64,000 nucleotides of DNA, from assembly GCF_002844395.1 (NCBI RefSeq), contig NZ_CP025197.1, positions 2,976,001-3,040,000 on the forward strand, read 5' to 3'. The first letter of the stretch is position 1. Each line of letters starts with the position of its first letter. Source of the DNA: Acetivibrio saccincola. Lineage in GTDB: Bacteria; Bacillota; Clostridia; Acetivibrionales; Acetivibrionaceae. The notes beneath the pieces were generated by a model. The model was not told where the DNA came from, ran no database searches, and saw only the letters and a program-made list of their open reading frames with translations. The translations under genes and the position numbers were made by a program. Of the stretch, positions 25,907-37,046 are shown piece after piece.

Positions 25907-27034
25907 TTAATCCCCATCTTTTACATTTAGTGCTTCTTTTAAGAAATCATAAGATTTTTTTCTCTCTGCCTCTAAAATAGCTGGCACATGTGAAAAATCT
26001 ATATTGAATACATCTTCATTTGATTTAATATTTTCAGCTTTTCTGGATTCCAATTTAAACTTCTTTAGTAAAGTTTCTATTCTTGAAAACATAGATAAAG
26101 TAGAACCCATTCTTTCATAAACAATAAAAGGTTTTTCAAATAATATAGAAAAAACTGCCCCATGGAATGAATCAGTACAAAATACACTACATGAATTTAT
26201 ATAATCTATAAATTCACTAGGGCCTGTCCTATAAGTTTCCTTATCTCTTATATCAGCTAAATTTATAACCTCTAAATTGTTTACTTTAGCTATTTTCTTA
26301 ATCTGCTTTTTATATTTAGGCGGTATTCCTCCTAAAAAATATGTCAATAGATAATTACCCTTAGGTTTATTTTGGGCTTCCTTAGCTATAGATAACCATT
26401 TTTCTTTTGTAAGAAGTAATGTAGGGTCTACTAAAACAGGTGCATCCCTTCCTGTTAATTCTTTAATTATTCTAGCTCCATCATCTTCCCTAACTGATAG
26501 CCATGGAATTTCAGAAATCCATTCTTTATATTTTTCTTTGTATTCAGGTTTTATTTCAGAAACCCCAAAACTTGGCGCATAGGCAATTCTTTTATGTTTT
26601 TCTGCAAATGTTAGAAAAAAAATTGAAGAACCTAAAGTATTCACAGGATTCCATACTTGATCACTTCCAGTAACAAAATAATCATATCTATCCGATAAAT
26701 TTTTAGGGATATTATTTTCTGAAATAAAGTAGTTAGTTTCATTAATATAGTTTAATGTAAATTCTTTAAAATTTTCAGTTCTTTTAACTATACTTTTCTT
26801 TCTTATCTTTCTCCAAGTCTTGTTATAAGCTTTTATATATATTTCTTTATAAGAATTAGTTCCTAAATTATGAATTCTTTTGATAAACTTTGTCTTTTTT
26901 GGTGTTCTACGATTAATAATTGTTTCCACTACAAATCCTAAAAATTTTAAACTCTCTTGTAATGCATAATTTTGCAATCTATTACCATAATTATAATACC
27001 CATTTAATGTCATTATTCCAATTTTTCTCATCAT
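25907..27034 (-). CDS. Polysaccharide pyruvyl transferase family protein
   Basis: 375 residues. Transfers pyruvate from phosphoenolpyruvate to a sugar of the repeat unit, giving it a negative charge. Motifs: LNGYYNYGNRLQNYALQE at the start, YDYFVTGSDQVWNP, KRIAYAPSFGVSEI, and SCSVFCTDSFHGAVFSILFEKPF with the conserved DSFH. Length is normal for the CsaB/WcaK superfamily. The start is uncertain by two codons (GTG-Lys-Met-Met); ATG at 27034 chosen. Confidence 0.92.
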   Translation of the reverse strand: MMRKIGIMTLNGYYNYGNRLQNYALQESLKFLGFVVETIINRRTPKKTKFIKRIHNLGTNSYKEIYIKAYNKTWRKIRKKSIVKRTENFKEFTLNYINETNYFISENNIPKNLSDRYDYFVTGSDQVWNPVNTLGSSIFFLTFAEKHKRIAYAPSFGVSEIKPEYKEKYKEWISEIPWLSVREDDGARIIKELTGRDAPVLVDPTLLLTKEKWLSIAKEAQNKPKGNYLLTYFLGGIPPKYKKQIKKIAKVNNLEVINLADIRDKETYRTGPSEFIDYINSCSVFCTDSFHGAVFSILFEKPFIVYERMGSTLSMFSRIETLLKKFKLESRKAENIKSNEDVFNIDFSHVPAILEAERKKSYDFLKEALNVKDGD

Positions 27035-27177
27035 CTTCACATCCCTATCTTTTAATATAATTTAATATAACTTTAATATATGATTAATCTTATTATAAAT
27101 AAAATTTGAAAAGTAAAACTAGGTTACATATCCTTCATAGACTTCTTATATATTAAATTTTACATCAATATGGTAAT

Positions 27178-28233
27178 TTATTGCCAAAAAAATTGGTATG
27201 GAACAATACCGTATCCATCATTATATAAAAACCAAAAACTAAGTATCACAATGCCTATAATCAATAAGTATGCACATAATAAGGCCAGTTTACTATCCTT
27301 TATTGAATATATAACTTCTGGAACCAATAAAATCGAAAAAATATAATAGTAATTAGCCATTCTCATAGCATTTGTAGCAACAGTAGCAAAGAGCATGATA
27401 GAAATTCCTGTTGCAACTAACATATATAATTCATTACTTCTATAATTTCTTTCTATGGTTCCCTTATTAAACAATAGACATATAATATAAATAAATAAAC
27501 TTAATAAAAACCATGTAAATGACCGTGATTCAACAATATTGTAGGAATCAAAGATATATTTAGTTACCAACTCCATAATACTTCTTCTGAAAACAAATAT
27601 TAACAAGCTCCCTAATAAAAATGCTGACATACTTTTTTTATTTAATTTAATTTTCGAAATCGCATATGCTGGAATAAAAAATATAGCCGACTTATGAAAT
27701 AAAGCTGCTAAAATAACTGTTACTAAAAACTTAAATAGTTTTTGTTCCCTAATATAATCATAACTAATAAAAACTATCGAAAATGCTATAGCTTGCCTTA
27801 ACCCTGAAAAAACAAAAGCATAAAAATTAAAGGAAATATATAATGCAAAGCTTATAAATGGCATTTTAGAATATTTATATATAAATCTCCCTATAGGGAA
27901 AATAGAAATCCCTGCAATAATAGCTAGAAATACCTGCTCATTATTTGTAATGTAACTTATAAACTTCACTAATAATTTATAACCTATTTCATGTCTAAGT
28001 AATAAAATATCGTTAAAAGTAGAATAACTGATATAATGAAATTGTCTTATATAACCATTTATGTCTACACCCACAGTATTTTTTCTCAATGCCAAAATAA
28101 TAAATAGTTGTAAAGTTACAATAGATATTAACAACTTTTTTATTGTTTTATTATTTCTCCTTCTATTACTTAGCAATTTATAAAACAGTGAATATACACC
28201 TATCATTAGCATATTAATAATATAAATACTCAT
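27178..28233 (-). CDS. EpsG/Wzy-like polysaccharide polymerase
   Basis: 351 residues, about ten membrane segments. Contains LRKNTVGVDINGYIRQF (the T-x-G-x-D-x-x-x-Y of EpsG proteins) and FSGLRQAIAFSIVFISYDYI (RQ-x-x-A). Joins repeat units on the outer face of the membrane. The start at 28233 follows GAAGGAG. 137 bases without a gene separate it from the pyruvyl transferase gene; no clear promoter there. Confidence 0.85.
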   Translation of the reverse strand: MSIYIINMLMIGVYSLFYKLLSNRRRNNKTIKKLLISIVTLQLFIILALRKNTVGVDINGYIRQFHYISYSTFNDILLLRHEIGYKLLVKFISYITNNEQVFLAIIAGISIFPIGRFIYKYSKMPFISFALYISFNFYAFVFSGLRQAIAFSIVFISYDYIREQKLFKFLVTVILAALFHKSAIFFIPAYAISKIKLNKKSMSAFLLGSLLIFVFRRSIMELVTKYIFDSYNIVESRSFTWFLLSLFIYIICLLFNKGTIERNYRSNELYMLVATGISIMLFATVATNAMRMANYYYIFSILLVPEVIYSIKDSKLALLCAYLLIIGIVILSFWFLYNDGYGIVPYQFFWQ

Positions 28234-28244
28234 ATTAACTCCTT

Positions 28245-29354
28245 CTATTTGTTTAAAATTCTGTTTCTTATCCACTCTTCATATTTTTTTGCTTGCATTT
28301 GAATAGAGTAGTTATGAAATTTGGTATTTTCTATTAACACCTTTCTTTTATAAGATTTGGAGCTTATTATTTTTTCTATCCAAATATTAATACTAGAATC
28401 AAGAGGTAAATACTCTATTAGTTCAGTCAAATTTGTTGCTCTAGGAACATTATCGGATGCTAAAACCTTTAGGCCACATGATTGAGCTTCTATTGCTACC
28501 ATCCCTAATCCTTCATTCTTAGAAGGTAACAATAATATATCAGCTGCATTCATCAACTCAGAAACATCTTTTCTAACCCCTAAAAATTTAACATAATTGT
28601 TCAATCCTTTTCCTTGAACAATGTTTTTTAATTTTTCTTCATTATTCCCTGAACCAACTAATAATAAAACTGCATTCGGTTCTATAGATAATAACTCTTT
28701 TAATATTTCTATTGAAAATTCTTGATTTTTTTCATTTGATAATCTACCAATATGAAGCATTATAAACTTATTATTTAGACCTAGCTCTTCCCTATAATTA
28801 TTTCTTATCTTAGGATTATAAGAAAACTTATTCAAGTCAATCGCATTGTACATAATTAAGTTATATTCATTTTCTTCCCATGTATTTCCGAATAACCACT
28901 TACCCGCATTTCTCTCACATGCAAATTTATAATTTGAAAAATTATTGTTTAAGAATCTAAGAGGAAATTCTTTAAAAGTTTGTAGTAAGCTATTATTCTT
29001 CTTATAGCTATGTGAATGGGATATTCTAATTGGTATATTATGTATTTTAGCTAGCAGTAAAGACAAACCTGATGAAAGATTCTGATGGACATGCACAATA
29101 TCATAGTCTTTCATTAACATTACATGATTAATTTCTTTTAGATTCTTTAGTAAAGATTTTTTCTTAGGAGTAACATGTATAATTGTAGAACCCATTTCTC
29201 CGAACAATTCTTCATACTCTCCCTTTTTATTTCCATGTACAATAAAGTCAAAACAGATATCTTTATTGTTCATGTTTGTGTAGTAATTATATAGCATCGT
29301 CTGTACTCCACCACCATATTCAAGTGATGAAACAATATGTAAAATCTTTATCAT
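28245..29354 (-). CDS. Glycosyltransferase family 4
   Basis: 369 residues, GT-B fold. N-terminal acceptor domain begins ILHIVSSLEYGGGVQTML; C-terminal donor domain has MLHIGRLSNEKNQEFSIEIL and the E-x7-E signature in PSKNEGLGMVAIEAQSCG. Adds one nucleotide-activated sugar to the lipid-linked repeat unit at the cytoplasmic face. Which sugar cannot be told. Upstream neighbour of the polymerase with a 12-base gap. Confidence 0.92.
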   Translation of the reverse strand: MIKILHIVSSLEYGGGVQTMLYNYYTNMNNKDICFDFIVHGNKKGEYEELFGEMGSTIIHVTPKKKSLLKNLKEINHVMLMKDYDIVHVHQNLSSGLSLLLAKIHNIPIRISHSHSYKKNNSLLQTFKEFPLRFLNNNFSNYKFACERNAGKWLFGNTWEENEYNLIMYNAIDLNKFSYNPKIRNNYREELGLNNKFIMLHIGRLSNEKNQEFSIEILKELLSIEPNAVLLLVGSGNNEEKLKNIVQGKGLNNYVKFLGVRKDVSELMNAADILLLPSKNEGLGMVAIEAQSCGLKVLASDNVPRATNLTELIEYLPLDSSINIWIEKIISSKSYKRKVLIENTKFHNYSIQMQAKKYEEWIRNRILNK

Positions 29355-29417
29355 ATATACCCCTCTACTTCCAGATCGTTTAAATAGTTTGTACTTTAAT
29401 AATATCGATAAATGTTC

Positions 29418-30614
29418 TTATTCTTTTTTGTTATCTTCCACAAACTTTCTAAACTTTTCAAAAAAATCTTTTCTATTTTTTTCTATTCTTTCTCTATCAT
29501 ATTTTTTAGATTCTTCAAAATTTCTTTTTGCTTGTGTTTCCATGCTTTTTTTATTAATTGATTCCAGAATATCGCTTATATTATCTACATTTTTGCTTAT
29601 ATTCCTAACTATGTATTTATCATCCAATAATTCTGGGATTCCACCAGCATCTGACCCAATTGCTAGGACACCCCTGCTCATTGCTTCTATCAATGCTCTT
29701 GGTAAACCTTCTGTTAAACTAGGTTGTATATATATATCAATATTATCTAACCAATTAATAACTTTCCCATGTGGCATAGCCCCTAAAAATTCAATCTGAT
29801 CAATCACGCCATATTTCTTAGCGATAGATTTTAAGTAAGATTGATCTCCTCCACCTACAAGTTGATATTTAAAATTAGTAATTCCTCTCTTTTTTAGTTT
29901 ACCTAATACATGAATTACATATTGTTGACCTTTATAACGCACATCTACCGCAGCAGTAGTCCCAATAATTATATTATCATTTTTACCTCTATTTCTAATT
30001 TTATTTAACCTATTTATAAGAATTTTATCATCAAATTCTTGTAAAGCTACATTAGAGCAACTTATACTTTCCCCATGCGTTGGGTACCTCTTTTGTAGAA
30101 ATTGATTAGTAACATAAATAACATGAGAAGCATATAATACAGAGTGTTTTGTTCTAGAATACATAAAAGGAGCAACTATTTTTCCCATTACACTATGATT
30201 CCACAAAGCATCCCATGCACAACCTACTACTTCCACTAAATATGGTTTACCCATTTTTTCAGCTTCTTTACATGCTATTCCCCCTATGAAACTTGGTAGT
30301 CTTATTATTGTACAATCACACTGCTCTAATATTTCTCTAACTTGATTGGATATTTTTTTCCTATTAAATATCATGTCTACACTTTTTCTATATTCACTTA
30401 TGGGTTTAAATTTTACCCTAGGTCCACTAGATAATTTCATATTTTTTGTCATAGAGTCATCAATAGGATCATCTATTCTCATTCTAGTAGAAACTACGAT
30501 CGAATCAAAAACTGCCAAATACCTTTCCCAAATGTTGTATCCAAATCCTACTGAATAAACTTGTCCATCTTTTCCATATACTAATGGAGCATCATGAAAA
30601 AAAGCTACCTTCAT
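29418..30614 (-). CDS. Glycosyltransferase family 4
   Basis: 398 residues. GT-B fold with GFGYNIWERYLAVFDSIVV at the N-terminus, IIIGTTAAVDVRYKGQQYVI as donor-domain entry, and PSLTEGLPRALIEAMSRG (E-x7-E) followed by GSDAGGIPELL. Cytoplasmic sugar transferase of the repeat-unit pathway. The C-terminal ~45 residues are strongly charged. 63 bases separate it from the following transferase. Confidence 0.92.
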   Translation of the reverse strand: MKVAFFHDAPLVYGKDGQVYSVGFGYNIWERYLAVFDSIVVSTRMRIDDPIDDSMTKNMKLSSGPRVKFKPISEYRKSVDMIFNRKKISNQVREILEQCDCTIIRLPSFIGGIACKEAEKMGKPYLVEVVGCAWDALWNHSVMGKIVAPFMYSRTKHSVLYASHVIYVTNQFLQKRYPTHGESISCSNVALQEFDDKILINRLNKIRNRGKNDNIIIGTTAAVDVRYKGQQYVIHVLGKLKKRGITNFKYQLVGGGDQSYLKSIAKKYGVIDQIEFLGAMPHGKVINWLDNIDIYIQPSLTEGLPRALIEAMSRGVLAIGSDAGGIPELLDDKYIVRNISKNVDNISDILESINKKSMETQAKRNFEESKKYDRERIEKNRKDFFEKFRKFVEDNKKE

Positions 30615-30644
30615 TATTCTACCTCCATTTAAAGTTCTATATCA

Positions 30645-32006
30645 CTATAGCTTTACCTTATTAACAATCAACTTATATTTCCCACTCATTTCTCTAGGTA
30701 TATCGTCTACAACTTCAAAATCAACTTTCATATCATTACCAAATTTATGCTTTATCTCGTCTGTCAATATCTTCTTATCTCTATTGGTAAAATCTCCATC
30801 AACTACAATTTTAACTAACATATGAGTTAATGAATCTTGTATTAATTGTGCTTTTGTAATTGTGTTAGGCATATATTTAAATATGTTTGATACATTTACA
30901 AGACTTATTTTCCCACCTTTTGTAGAATACAAGAAATCAATTGCTCTTCCTTCTATAGACTTAACTAAAGGTGTATTGAATCCACAACCACAAACTTTAC
31001 TAGGATCTTCAAATACCATACTATCTCCAATCCTGTACCTAATTAATGGTGTACCATATGTTGTAAAACTTGTTACTAAAACCTCATTTGAATCATCCAT
31101 ACTCTCTATTACACCTGTAGTAATATCATAATGATAATTTCCACATTCACATTCCCATACAAATGGAGCCCCTTCTGATGAAGCATATTGATCTCTAACT
31201 TTTGCACCAAAAGCTTTTTCAATCACTTCTCTATATTCTGTTGTAACAGTTTCAGATGTCGGAAAAATCGCTAAAGGTTTAAACTCAAATATTATATTAT
31301 TTCTTATCATATATGATGCAATATCATACATAGATGATGGAAAACCATCTATCGCAACCGGCTTAAGCTTATTTAAGCTTTCTATATAATAAGGTATATT
31401 TTCTTCAGTGATATGAAATGATGAGTAAACCATCTGTTTGATTGCTGCATTATATCTCCAAAAAACTTTCTTTTTTTGTGTTGGTGGTACAATATGTTTT
31501 CCCATAAAAGTTGCCTTTTTCATTTCCATATTTCTAAATCCGTGCTTCATTTTAAAATAATCTAGTGTAGCCATTCTTTTTTGACTATCTTCAGGTCGGT
31601 TATAAACAGTAAGGGATTTACCAGTTGTACCTCCTGTATTACCTACAGATGCTCCTGATTTTGGTATAGTTATTACATCATCAATATTCTGCCTTATCAT
31701 TTCTTTTGTTACCATAGGTAATTTCTTTAGATCATCAATAGACTTAAATGAATTAATATCTATGCCTTCATATAGTTCTCTATAAAATTTACTTTTTTCC
31801 ACTGTATTATTCAATAGTTTCATTAGCTCATTAAACTGTAGAGTTTCTAACTCTTCTCTAGAATATTTATGTATTTTATCTAGATATTTCAAATAATCAT
31901 AATATGTCTTCCCATAGCGATTTCTCTTTACTTTATATCCATATATTGTAGCCATAAAATTTTGAAAAAAAATTGGTGATCTATCATATATATTTTGATA
32001 TTTCAT
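30645..32006 (-). CDS. CapK/PaaK-type adenylate-forming enzyme
   Basis: 453 residues, phenylacetate-CoA ligase superfamily. P-loop-like SVGNTGGTTGKSLTVY, then DQYASSEGAPFVWECECGNYH (with cysteines typical of this branch) and YGTPLIRYRIGDSM. Such CapK-like proteins are standard in capsule loci and probably activate a carboxylic acid for attachment to a sugar. The true substrate is unknown. Four bases separate it from the epimerase gene upstream; overlapping operon style. Confidence 0.88.
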   Translation of the reverse strand: MKYQNIYDRSPIFFQNFMATIYGYKVKRNRYGKTYYDYLKYLDKIHKYSREELETLQFNELMKLLNNTVEKSKFYRELYEGIDINSFKSIDDLKKLPMVTKEMIRQNIDDVITIPKSGASVGNTGGTTGKSLTVYNRPEDSQKRMATLDYFKMKHGFRNMEMKKATFMGKHIVPPTQKKKVFWRYNAAIKQMVYSSFHITEENIPYYIESLNKLKPVAIDGFPSSMYDIASYMIRNNIIFEFKPLAIFPTSETVTTEYREVIEKAFGAKVRDQYASSEGAPFVWECECGNYHYDITTGVIESMDDSNEVLVTSFTTYGTPLIRYRIGDSMVFEDPSKVCGCGFNTPLVKSIEGRAIDFLYSTKGGKISLVNVSNIFKYMPNTITKAQLIQDSLTHMLVKIVVDGDFTNRDKKILTDEIKHKFGNDMKVDFEVVDDIPREMSGKYKLIVNKVKL

Positions 32007-32009
32007 AAT

Positions 32010-33050
32010 CTACACCTCATAATATTCCTTATACCATTCAACAAACTTACTTATACCCTCATTTATAGATGTATCTGGCTTAAAACCTACATCATCTATT
32101 AAGTCATCTACATCTGCATAGGTCATAGGCACATCTCCATCTTGTAGTGGTAAATATTCTTTTTTAGCTTCTTTTCCTAAATGTTTTTCTATAGTTTGTA
32201 TATATTCCATTAGTTCAACTGGCTTATTATTTCCTATATTATAAATCTTATATGGTGCTGAACTTGTCCCTGGATCTGCTTTTATCTTATCCCATTCTTT
32301 ATTTTCTTTTGGTGGATTGTTTAATAATCTAACTATACCCTCTACTATATCGTCTATATAAGTAAAATCTCTTTTCATCTTCCCATGATTAAATACTTTT
32401 ATAGGTTTATCATTCATAATAGCATCTGTAAATAAGAATAATGCCATGTCTGGCCTACCCCACGGTCCATATACTGTGAAAAATCTTAATCCTGTTGTAG
32501 GCAAATTATATAAATGACTATAAGTATGAGCCATTAATTCATTGGACTTCTTAGTTGCTGCATATAAGCTAATAGGGTGATCTACATTATGATGGACTGA
32601 AAATGGCATAACTTCGTTCATTCCATATACTGAACTGGATGATGCATATACTAAATGTTCTACTTTATAATGTCTGCAAACTTCTAATATATTTAAAAAT
32701 CCAACTATATTAGACTGAATGTATACATCTGGATTTGTAATACTATATCTTACTCCAGCTTGTGCTGCTAAATTAACTACTATATCTATTTTGTGTTCTT
32801 TAAAAATTTCTTCTAAGAACTCTTTGTCTTGTAAATCTATTTTAAAAAACTTAAATTTATCGTATTTATTAATTATTTCTAATCTTGCTTTCTTTAAATT
32901 TACATCATAATAATCATTAAGATTATCTATTCCAATTACATGACATCCTTCATCTAATAATCTTTTAGAAAGATGAAACCCTATAAATCCTGCTGCTCCT
33001 GTTACTAAATATATTTTTTCATTATCTAATTCTTTATAATCACTTCTCAT
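32010..33050 (-). CDS. NAD-dependent epimerase, UDP-glucuronate 4-epimerase type
   Basis: 346 residues, extended SDR fold. [17 protein letters not shown] (NAD-binding), [18 protein letters not shown] (typical of the UDP-glucuronate epimerase group), [21 protein letters not shown] (YxxxK) and [18 protein letters not shown]. Converts a UDP-uronic acid to its 4-epimer. It lies directly after the nucleotide-sugar dehydrogenase (one-base gap), which would supply a UDP-uronate substrate. Confidence 0.88.
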   Translation of the reverse strand: MRSDYKELDNEKIYLVTGAAGFIGFHLSKRLLDEGCHVIGIDNLNDYYDVNLKKARLEIINKYDKFKFFKIDLQDKEFLEEIFKEHKIDIVVNLAAQAGVRYSITNPDVYIQSNIVGFLNILEVCRHYKVEHLVYASSSSVYGMNEVMPFSVHHNVDHPISLYAATKKSNELMAHTYSHLYNLPTTGLRFFTVYGPWGRPDMALFLFTDAIMNDKPIKVFNHGKMKRDFTYIDDIVEGIVRLLNNPPKENKEWDKIKADPGTSSAPYKIYNIGNNKPVELMEYIQTIEKHLGKEAKKEYLPLQDGDVPMTYADVDDLIDDVGFKPDTSINEGISKFVEWYKEYYEV

Positions 33051-33051
33051 C

Positions 33052-34398
33052 CTATAACCTCCAATATAGGTAGCCCATTTTTTCTGCTTTATTTCTATTA
33101 AATATGCCTTTTACATCAATAAATACCTTTTTGTCATCTATATCTTTATTACCGTTTATATGAGCATAGTTATTATTATATAGAGAGCTAATATCTTCTA
33201 AAGTAAGCTCCTTATATTCTTCATGTGGTACTGCTAATATTACTGCATCTACATCTTTTATATCTTCAGCTTCTTTTATATCTATACCATATACATCAAA
33301 TACTTCATTTTTATCTGCTTGTGGATCATGTACTAATGTGTTTATTCCATATTCTTTCAGTTCATTTATTATATCTATTACTTTAGTATTTCTAACATCT
33401 GGACAGTTCTCTTTAAATGTAAGTCCTAATACTGCCACTTTTGCACCTTTTATTTGTTTATTAGCTTTTATCATTAACTTTACTGTGTTTTCAGCTACAT
33501 ATTTTCCCATATTATCATTTATCTTTCTACCTGCTAATATTATCTGAGAATGATAGCCTATTTCTTCTGCTTTATATGTTAAATAATATGGATCTACACC
33601 TATACAGTGTCCTCCTACTAATCCTGGAGTAAAATTTAAGAAGTTCCACTTTGTACCTGCTGCTTTTAGTACTGACTTAGTATCAATTCCTAATTTATTG
33701 AATATAATAGAAAGCTCATTCATAAAAGCTATGTTTATATCTCTTTGAGAATTTTCTATTACTTTTGCAGCTTCTGCTACCTTAATACTTTCTGCCCTAT
33801 GAACTCCAGCTTGTACAACAAGTTCATATACTTTAGCAATAATATCTAAAGATTCTTCATCCATTCCTGATACTACTTTTACAATGTTCTCTAATCTATG
33901 TACTTTATCACCTGGATTTATCCTCTCTGGAGAATACCCTACTTTAAAATCTAATCCACATTTTAGACCTGATTCTCGCTCCAATATTGGTACACATACT
34001 TCTTCTGTTACTCCGGGATATACTGTAGATTCATATACTACTATTGAACCCTTTGCAAGATTTTTACCTAATGTTTTACTAGCACCTATTACTGGATTTA
34101 AATTTGGTGTTTTATCCTTATTTATTGGAGTAGGTACTGCGACGATATGAAACTTTGCTTTTCTTAAATCTTCTTCGTTAGAAGTAAATAAAGCAGTAGT
34201 TTCTTTTAAAGCTTCATTTCCTACTTCTTTTGTTACATCTATACCGTTAAGATAATTTTTGACCTTATCTTTTGATATATCAAATCCTATTACATCTGTA
34301 ACTTTTGCAAAAGATACTGCTAATGGTAATCCAACATATCCTAATCCTATAACCGCAATTTTTTCTTTCTTATTTATTATTTTTTCATATAGATTCAT
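33052..34398 (-). CDS. Nucleotide-sugar dehydrogenase (UDP-sugar 6-dehydrogenase)
   Basis: 448 residues. Oxidises the C6 alcohol of a UDP-sugar to the carboxylate using NAD. Motifs: [57 protein letters not shown] and the catalytic cysteine loop [27 protein letters not shown] in the C-terminal domain. Closest in style to the WbpA/TviB enzymes acting on UDP-N-acetylhexosamines, though UDP-glucose is not excluded. Start ATG at 34398 after AGTAGGTG, overlapping the preceding gene by 14 bases. Confidence 0.92.
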   Translation of the reverse strand: MNLYEKIINKKEKIAVIGLGYVGLPLAVSFAKVTDVIGFDISKDKVKNYLNGIDVTKEVGNEALKETTALFTSNEEDLRKAKFHIVAVPTPINKDKTPNLNPVIGASKTLGKNLAKGSIVVYESTVYPGVTEEVCVPILERESGLKCGLDFKVGYSPERINPGDKVHRLENIVKVVSGMDEESLDIIAKVYELVVQAGVHRAESIKVAEAAKVIENSQRDINIAFMNELSIIFNKLGIDTKSVLKAAGTKWNFLNFTPGLVGGHCIGVDPYYLTYKAEEIGYHSQIILAGRKINDNMGKYVAENTVKLMIKANKQIKGAKVAVLGLTFKENCPDVRNTKVIDIINELKEYGINTLVHDPQADKNEVFDVYGIDIKEAEDIKDVDAVILAVPHEEYKELTLEDISSLYNNNYAHINGNKDIDDKKVFIDVKGIFNRNKAEKMGYLYWRL

Positions 34399-35509
34399 TT
34401 GTAACACCTACTTTTAGTATTTTTTTAATCCCTTGCATGTACTCATTTACGATAATATTTCTATCAAACTCTATTTCTGCTTTTTTTCTACTTCTCATTC
34501 CCATTAAAACTTTTTCTTCATGAGATAACTTAATAAATTTTTCCATAGCACATGTTAAAGACTCTGGATCAGCTACCTTACATAAAAATCCATTGTATCC
34601 TTCCTCAACATTTTCTTTACATCCATATGTATCACATGTTATCAGTGCCCTTCCAATAGCTGCTCCTTCTTGAAGTACAGTTCCCCTACCCTCACCATAA
34701 GAAGGTAACACAATACAGGTTGATTCAGCCATTATCTTCGGAATATCATCTCTTTTTCCTAAGTATTCAATAATTCCTTTTTTTTGATATCTATCAAGTA
34801 ATTCTATATATTTTTTTTCATCTACAAAACCAACTACTTGGAATTTGACATTATTATATTTATTAATAAGGATTTTTGCTGCAAATAAAAATTCTTCAAT
34901 ACCTTTGTCTTTCAATATTCTTCCAATAAAAGTAAAAGTTATTTTAGACGTTGGCAATAATTCCATATATTTAAACTTCTCTAAATTAACTCCAGAACCT
35001 GGTACAATGGCTGTATCATTATTTGAAGAAATAATTTTTAATTTTTTATAAAATTTTTCATTATCTTCATTTAAAAAATATATTTTTGAAGCTTTTTTAA
35101 AAGCTAATCTATTTAATAAAACTACTATTTCTTTCTGCCACATATCTTGAATGTATACAGAACCTAATCCAGTTACAGTATGTATTACTTTGGATTTACA
35201 AATCCTAGAAGCAATTCCTCCATAGATATTTGGTTTAATTGTATATGTTAAAATTATATCAGGTTTTGATTTCTTTATAATTCTAATATACTGTAATAAT
35301 AATTTCATATCTGATATAGGATTTGTTCCTCTTCTATCAAGAGGCGTATTAATTAATTTACAACCCATTTCAGAAAAAAAAGTATTATCTTTAGATTCAG
35401 GTAAAGCTAAAAATACCTCATTACCATCTTTAATTAGTTCTTCAACTAACTCTTTTCTAAATGCATAAATTGTAATAAAGTGATTTGCTAATATTAGTAT
35501 CTTCTTCAT
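34385..35509 (-). CDS. Glycosyltransferase family 4, PglA-like
   Basis: 374 residues. [22 protein letters not shown], then [20 protein letters not shown] and VTGLGSVY are marks of the PglA/WbpX-like group that adds the second sugar to an undecaprenyl-diphosphate sugar. Donor signature [18 protein letters not shown]. Context agrees: it follows the initiating transferase and one reductase gene. Start overlaps the stop of the upstream gene (ATGA). Confidence 0.9.
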   Translation of the reverse strand: MKKILILANHFITIYAFRKELVEELIKDGNEVFLALPESKDNTFFSEMGCKLINTPLDRRGTNPISDMKLLLQYIRIIKKSKPDIILTYTIKPNIYGGIASRICKSKVIHTVTGLGSVYIQDMWQKEIVVLLNRLAFKKASKIYFLNEDNEKFYKKLKIISSNNDTAIVPGSGVNLEKFKYMELLPTSKITFTFIGRILKDKGIEEFLFAAKILINKYNNVKFQVVGFVDEKKYIELLDRYQKKGIIEYLGKRDDIPKIMAESTCIVLPSYGEGRGTVLQEGAAIGRALITCDTYGCKENVEEGYNGFLCKVADPESLTCAMEKFIKLSHEEKVLMGMRSRKKAEIEFDRNIIVNEYMQGIKKILKVGVTNESI

Positions 35510-36408
35510 TTTATACCTCTCGCTTTCAAGTACTGTCTCACTTCTATACTAATTCCTTCTTCAAAAGTCATTGGCTTATATCCAAAATCTTTAGTTGCTT
35601 CTTCATGAGAATAATTCCTATCTTCACCCATACGTTGAACTTTTTCAACGTAATCAATTTTACCAATAGAAATAATCTTAAGGACCCTAGCCATAAACAC
35701 TCCTAAGCCCAAAGGAACACTTATAAAAATAGTTTTCTTATTCAATTCCTTACTAATTAACTTAAATACATCTATCATTTTAATAGGGCTATTTCCTGAA
35801 AGATTATATGCTTTACCCTGAGTTTCTTTAGGAAGCATAAGCACAGTATAAAATGCTTTACCTAAATCCCTGGCATTTACAGGCTGTAATAAACTATTGC
35901 CTTTGCTAATTATTGGCATAATCCTAAGCTTATCTATCATTTTTATAAATTTACTCATATTTCTATCACAAAGATCTCCATATATCATAGTAGGTCTTAG
36001 AATTGTAATCTTTGTTGGACAATTAGGAACTTTTGTTAAATCTAATACTTCCTTTTCTATATTTTTATATTCCTCAGAGGCATTCTTAAAATTAGAATAA
36101 ATTCCTGTAGTATGTACTAAAATTGCTCTTTTTACATTATTATTGATAGCTGCCTTAATTATCATAGGTGAATGATGTATATTATAAATATGCATCACAG
36201 TATTAACCCCTACCATTGCTTTGTTAATAAATTCCTGACTGTTTAAATCTCCTACAATTTTCTCTACATTTAATCCACTGTTATCAATCAAAGATGTATC
36301 AGAGCTTTCTCTAACAATACATCGAATAGGACCTTCATATTTATTCTTTATCAATTCTTGTAAAAAATATTTACCACTATGTCCTGTAATTCCTGTAACT
36401 AATAACAT
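35506..36408 (-). CDS. NAD(P)-dependent sugar epimerase/reductase (SDR family)
   Basis: 300 residues. VTGITGHSGKYFLQELI nucleotide-binding loop, VGDLNSQEFINKAMVGVNTVMHI, ILVHTTGIYSN, and LRPTMIYGDLCDRNMSKFI. The usual YxxxK is replaced by EYKNIEKEVL, as in atypical SDRs of polysaccharide loci. Probably makes or reduces a nucleotide-sugar. Substrate unknown. Four-base overlap with the next gene. Confidence 0.8.
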   Translation of the reverse strand: MLLVTGITGHSGKYFLQELIKNKYEGPIRCIVRESSDTSLIDNSGLNVEKIVGDLNSQEFINKAMVGVNTVMHIYNIHHSPMIIKAAINNNVKRAILVHTTGIYSNFKNASEEYKNIEKEVLDLTKVPNCPTKITILRPTMIYGDLCDRNMSKFIKMIDKLRIMPIISKGNSLLQPVNARDLGKAFYTVLMLPKETQGKAYNLSGNSPIKMIDVFKLISKELNKKTIFISVPLGLGVFMARVLKIISIGKIDYVEKVQRMGEDRNYSHEEATKDFGYKPMTFEEGISIEVRQYLKARGIK

Positions 36409-36411
36409 TTT

Positions 36412-37041
36412 TCACCTCGATTTTTCCAATGATTCATTAGGTTCATTCTTCTTATTTCCAGTTCCACCTTCAACGACTCCATCTCTTTTCAAAACACTTA
36501 CAATAGTTCCAAAGAAACATTTAATATCAAACATTAGTCCTATATTTTCAGTATAATATCCATCATACCTAGCTTTATCTTCAATAGTTACTGTATCTCT
36601 ACCATTTATCTGTGCCCAGCCTGTAAGTCCTGGTGGTATATCATTAGCTCCATATTTATCTCTTTCAGCAATCAAATCATATTGGTTCCAAAGTGCTGGT
36701 CTAGGTCCTATAATACTCATCTCACCCTTTAGTATGTTAATTATCTGTGGTAGTTCATCGAGGCTTGTCTTCCTCAAAAATTTACCTACCTTTGTAATCC
36801 ATTGTTCTGGATTTTCTAATAAATGTGTTGGAGTGTCCTTCGGAGTGTCAATTCTCATAGTTCTAAATTTTAATATATTAAAATGTGTCTTATGTATTCC
36901 TACTCTCTTCTGCTTAAATAAAACTGGTCCTTTTGAGTCTAATTTAATAGCCACAATTAAAATTAAAAATACTGGTGATAATACTATTAATCCTAATAAC
37001 GAAAGAATAATATCTATTAACCTTTTAAATTTCAAATACAT
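36412..37041 (-). CDS. Initiating phosphoglycosyl transferase
   Basis: 209 residues. Monotopic PGT that transfers a sugar-1-phosphate to undecaprenyl phosphate and starts the repeat unit. One N-terminal re-entrant hydrophobic helix (LIDIILSLLGLIVLSPVFL), GPVLFKQKRVGIHK, FNILKFRTMR, SLDELPQIINILKGEMSIIGPRP and PPGLTGWAQINGRD, all as in PglC/WcaJ catalytic domains. It is the first enzyme gene of the operon, fitting its role. Confidence 0.94.
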   Translation of the reverse strand: MYLKFKRLIDIILSLLGLIVLSPVFLILIVAIKLDSKGPVLFKQKRVGIHKTHFNILKFRTMRIDTPKDTPTHLLENPEQWITKVGKFLRKTSLDELPQIINILKGEMSIIGPRPALWNQYDLIAERDKYGANDIPPGLTGWAQINGRDTVTIEDKARYDGYYTENIGLMFDIKCFFGTIVSVLKRDGVVEGGTGNKKNEPNESLEKSR

Positions 37042-37046
37042 TTAAA

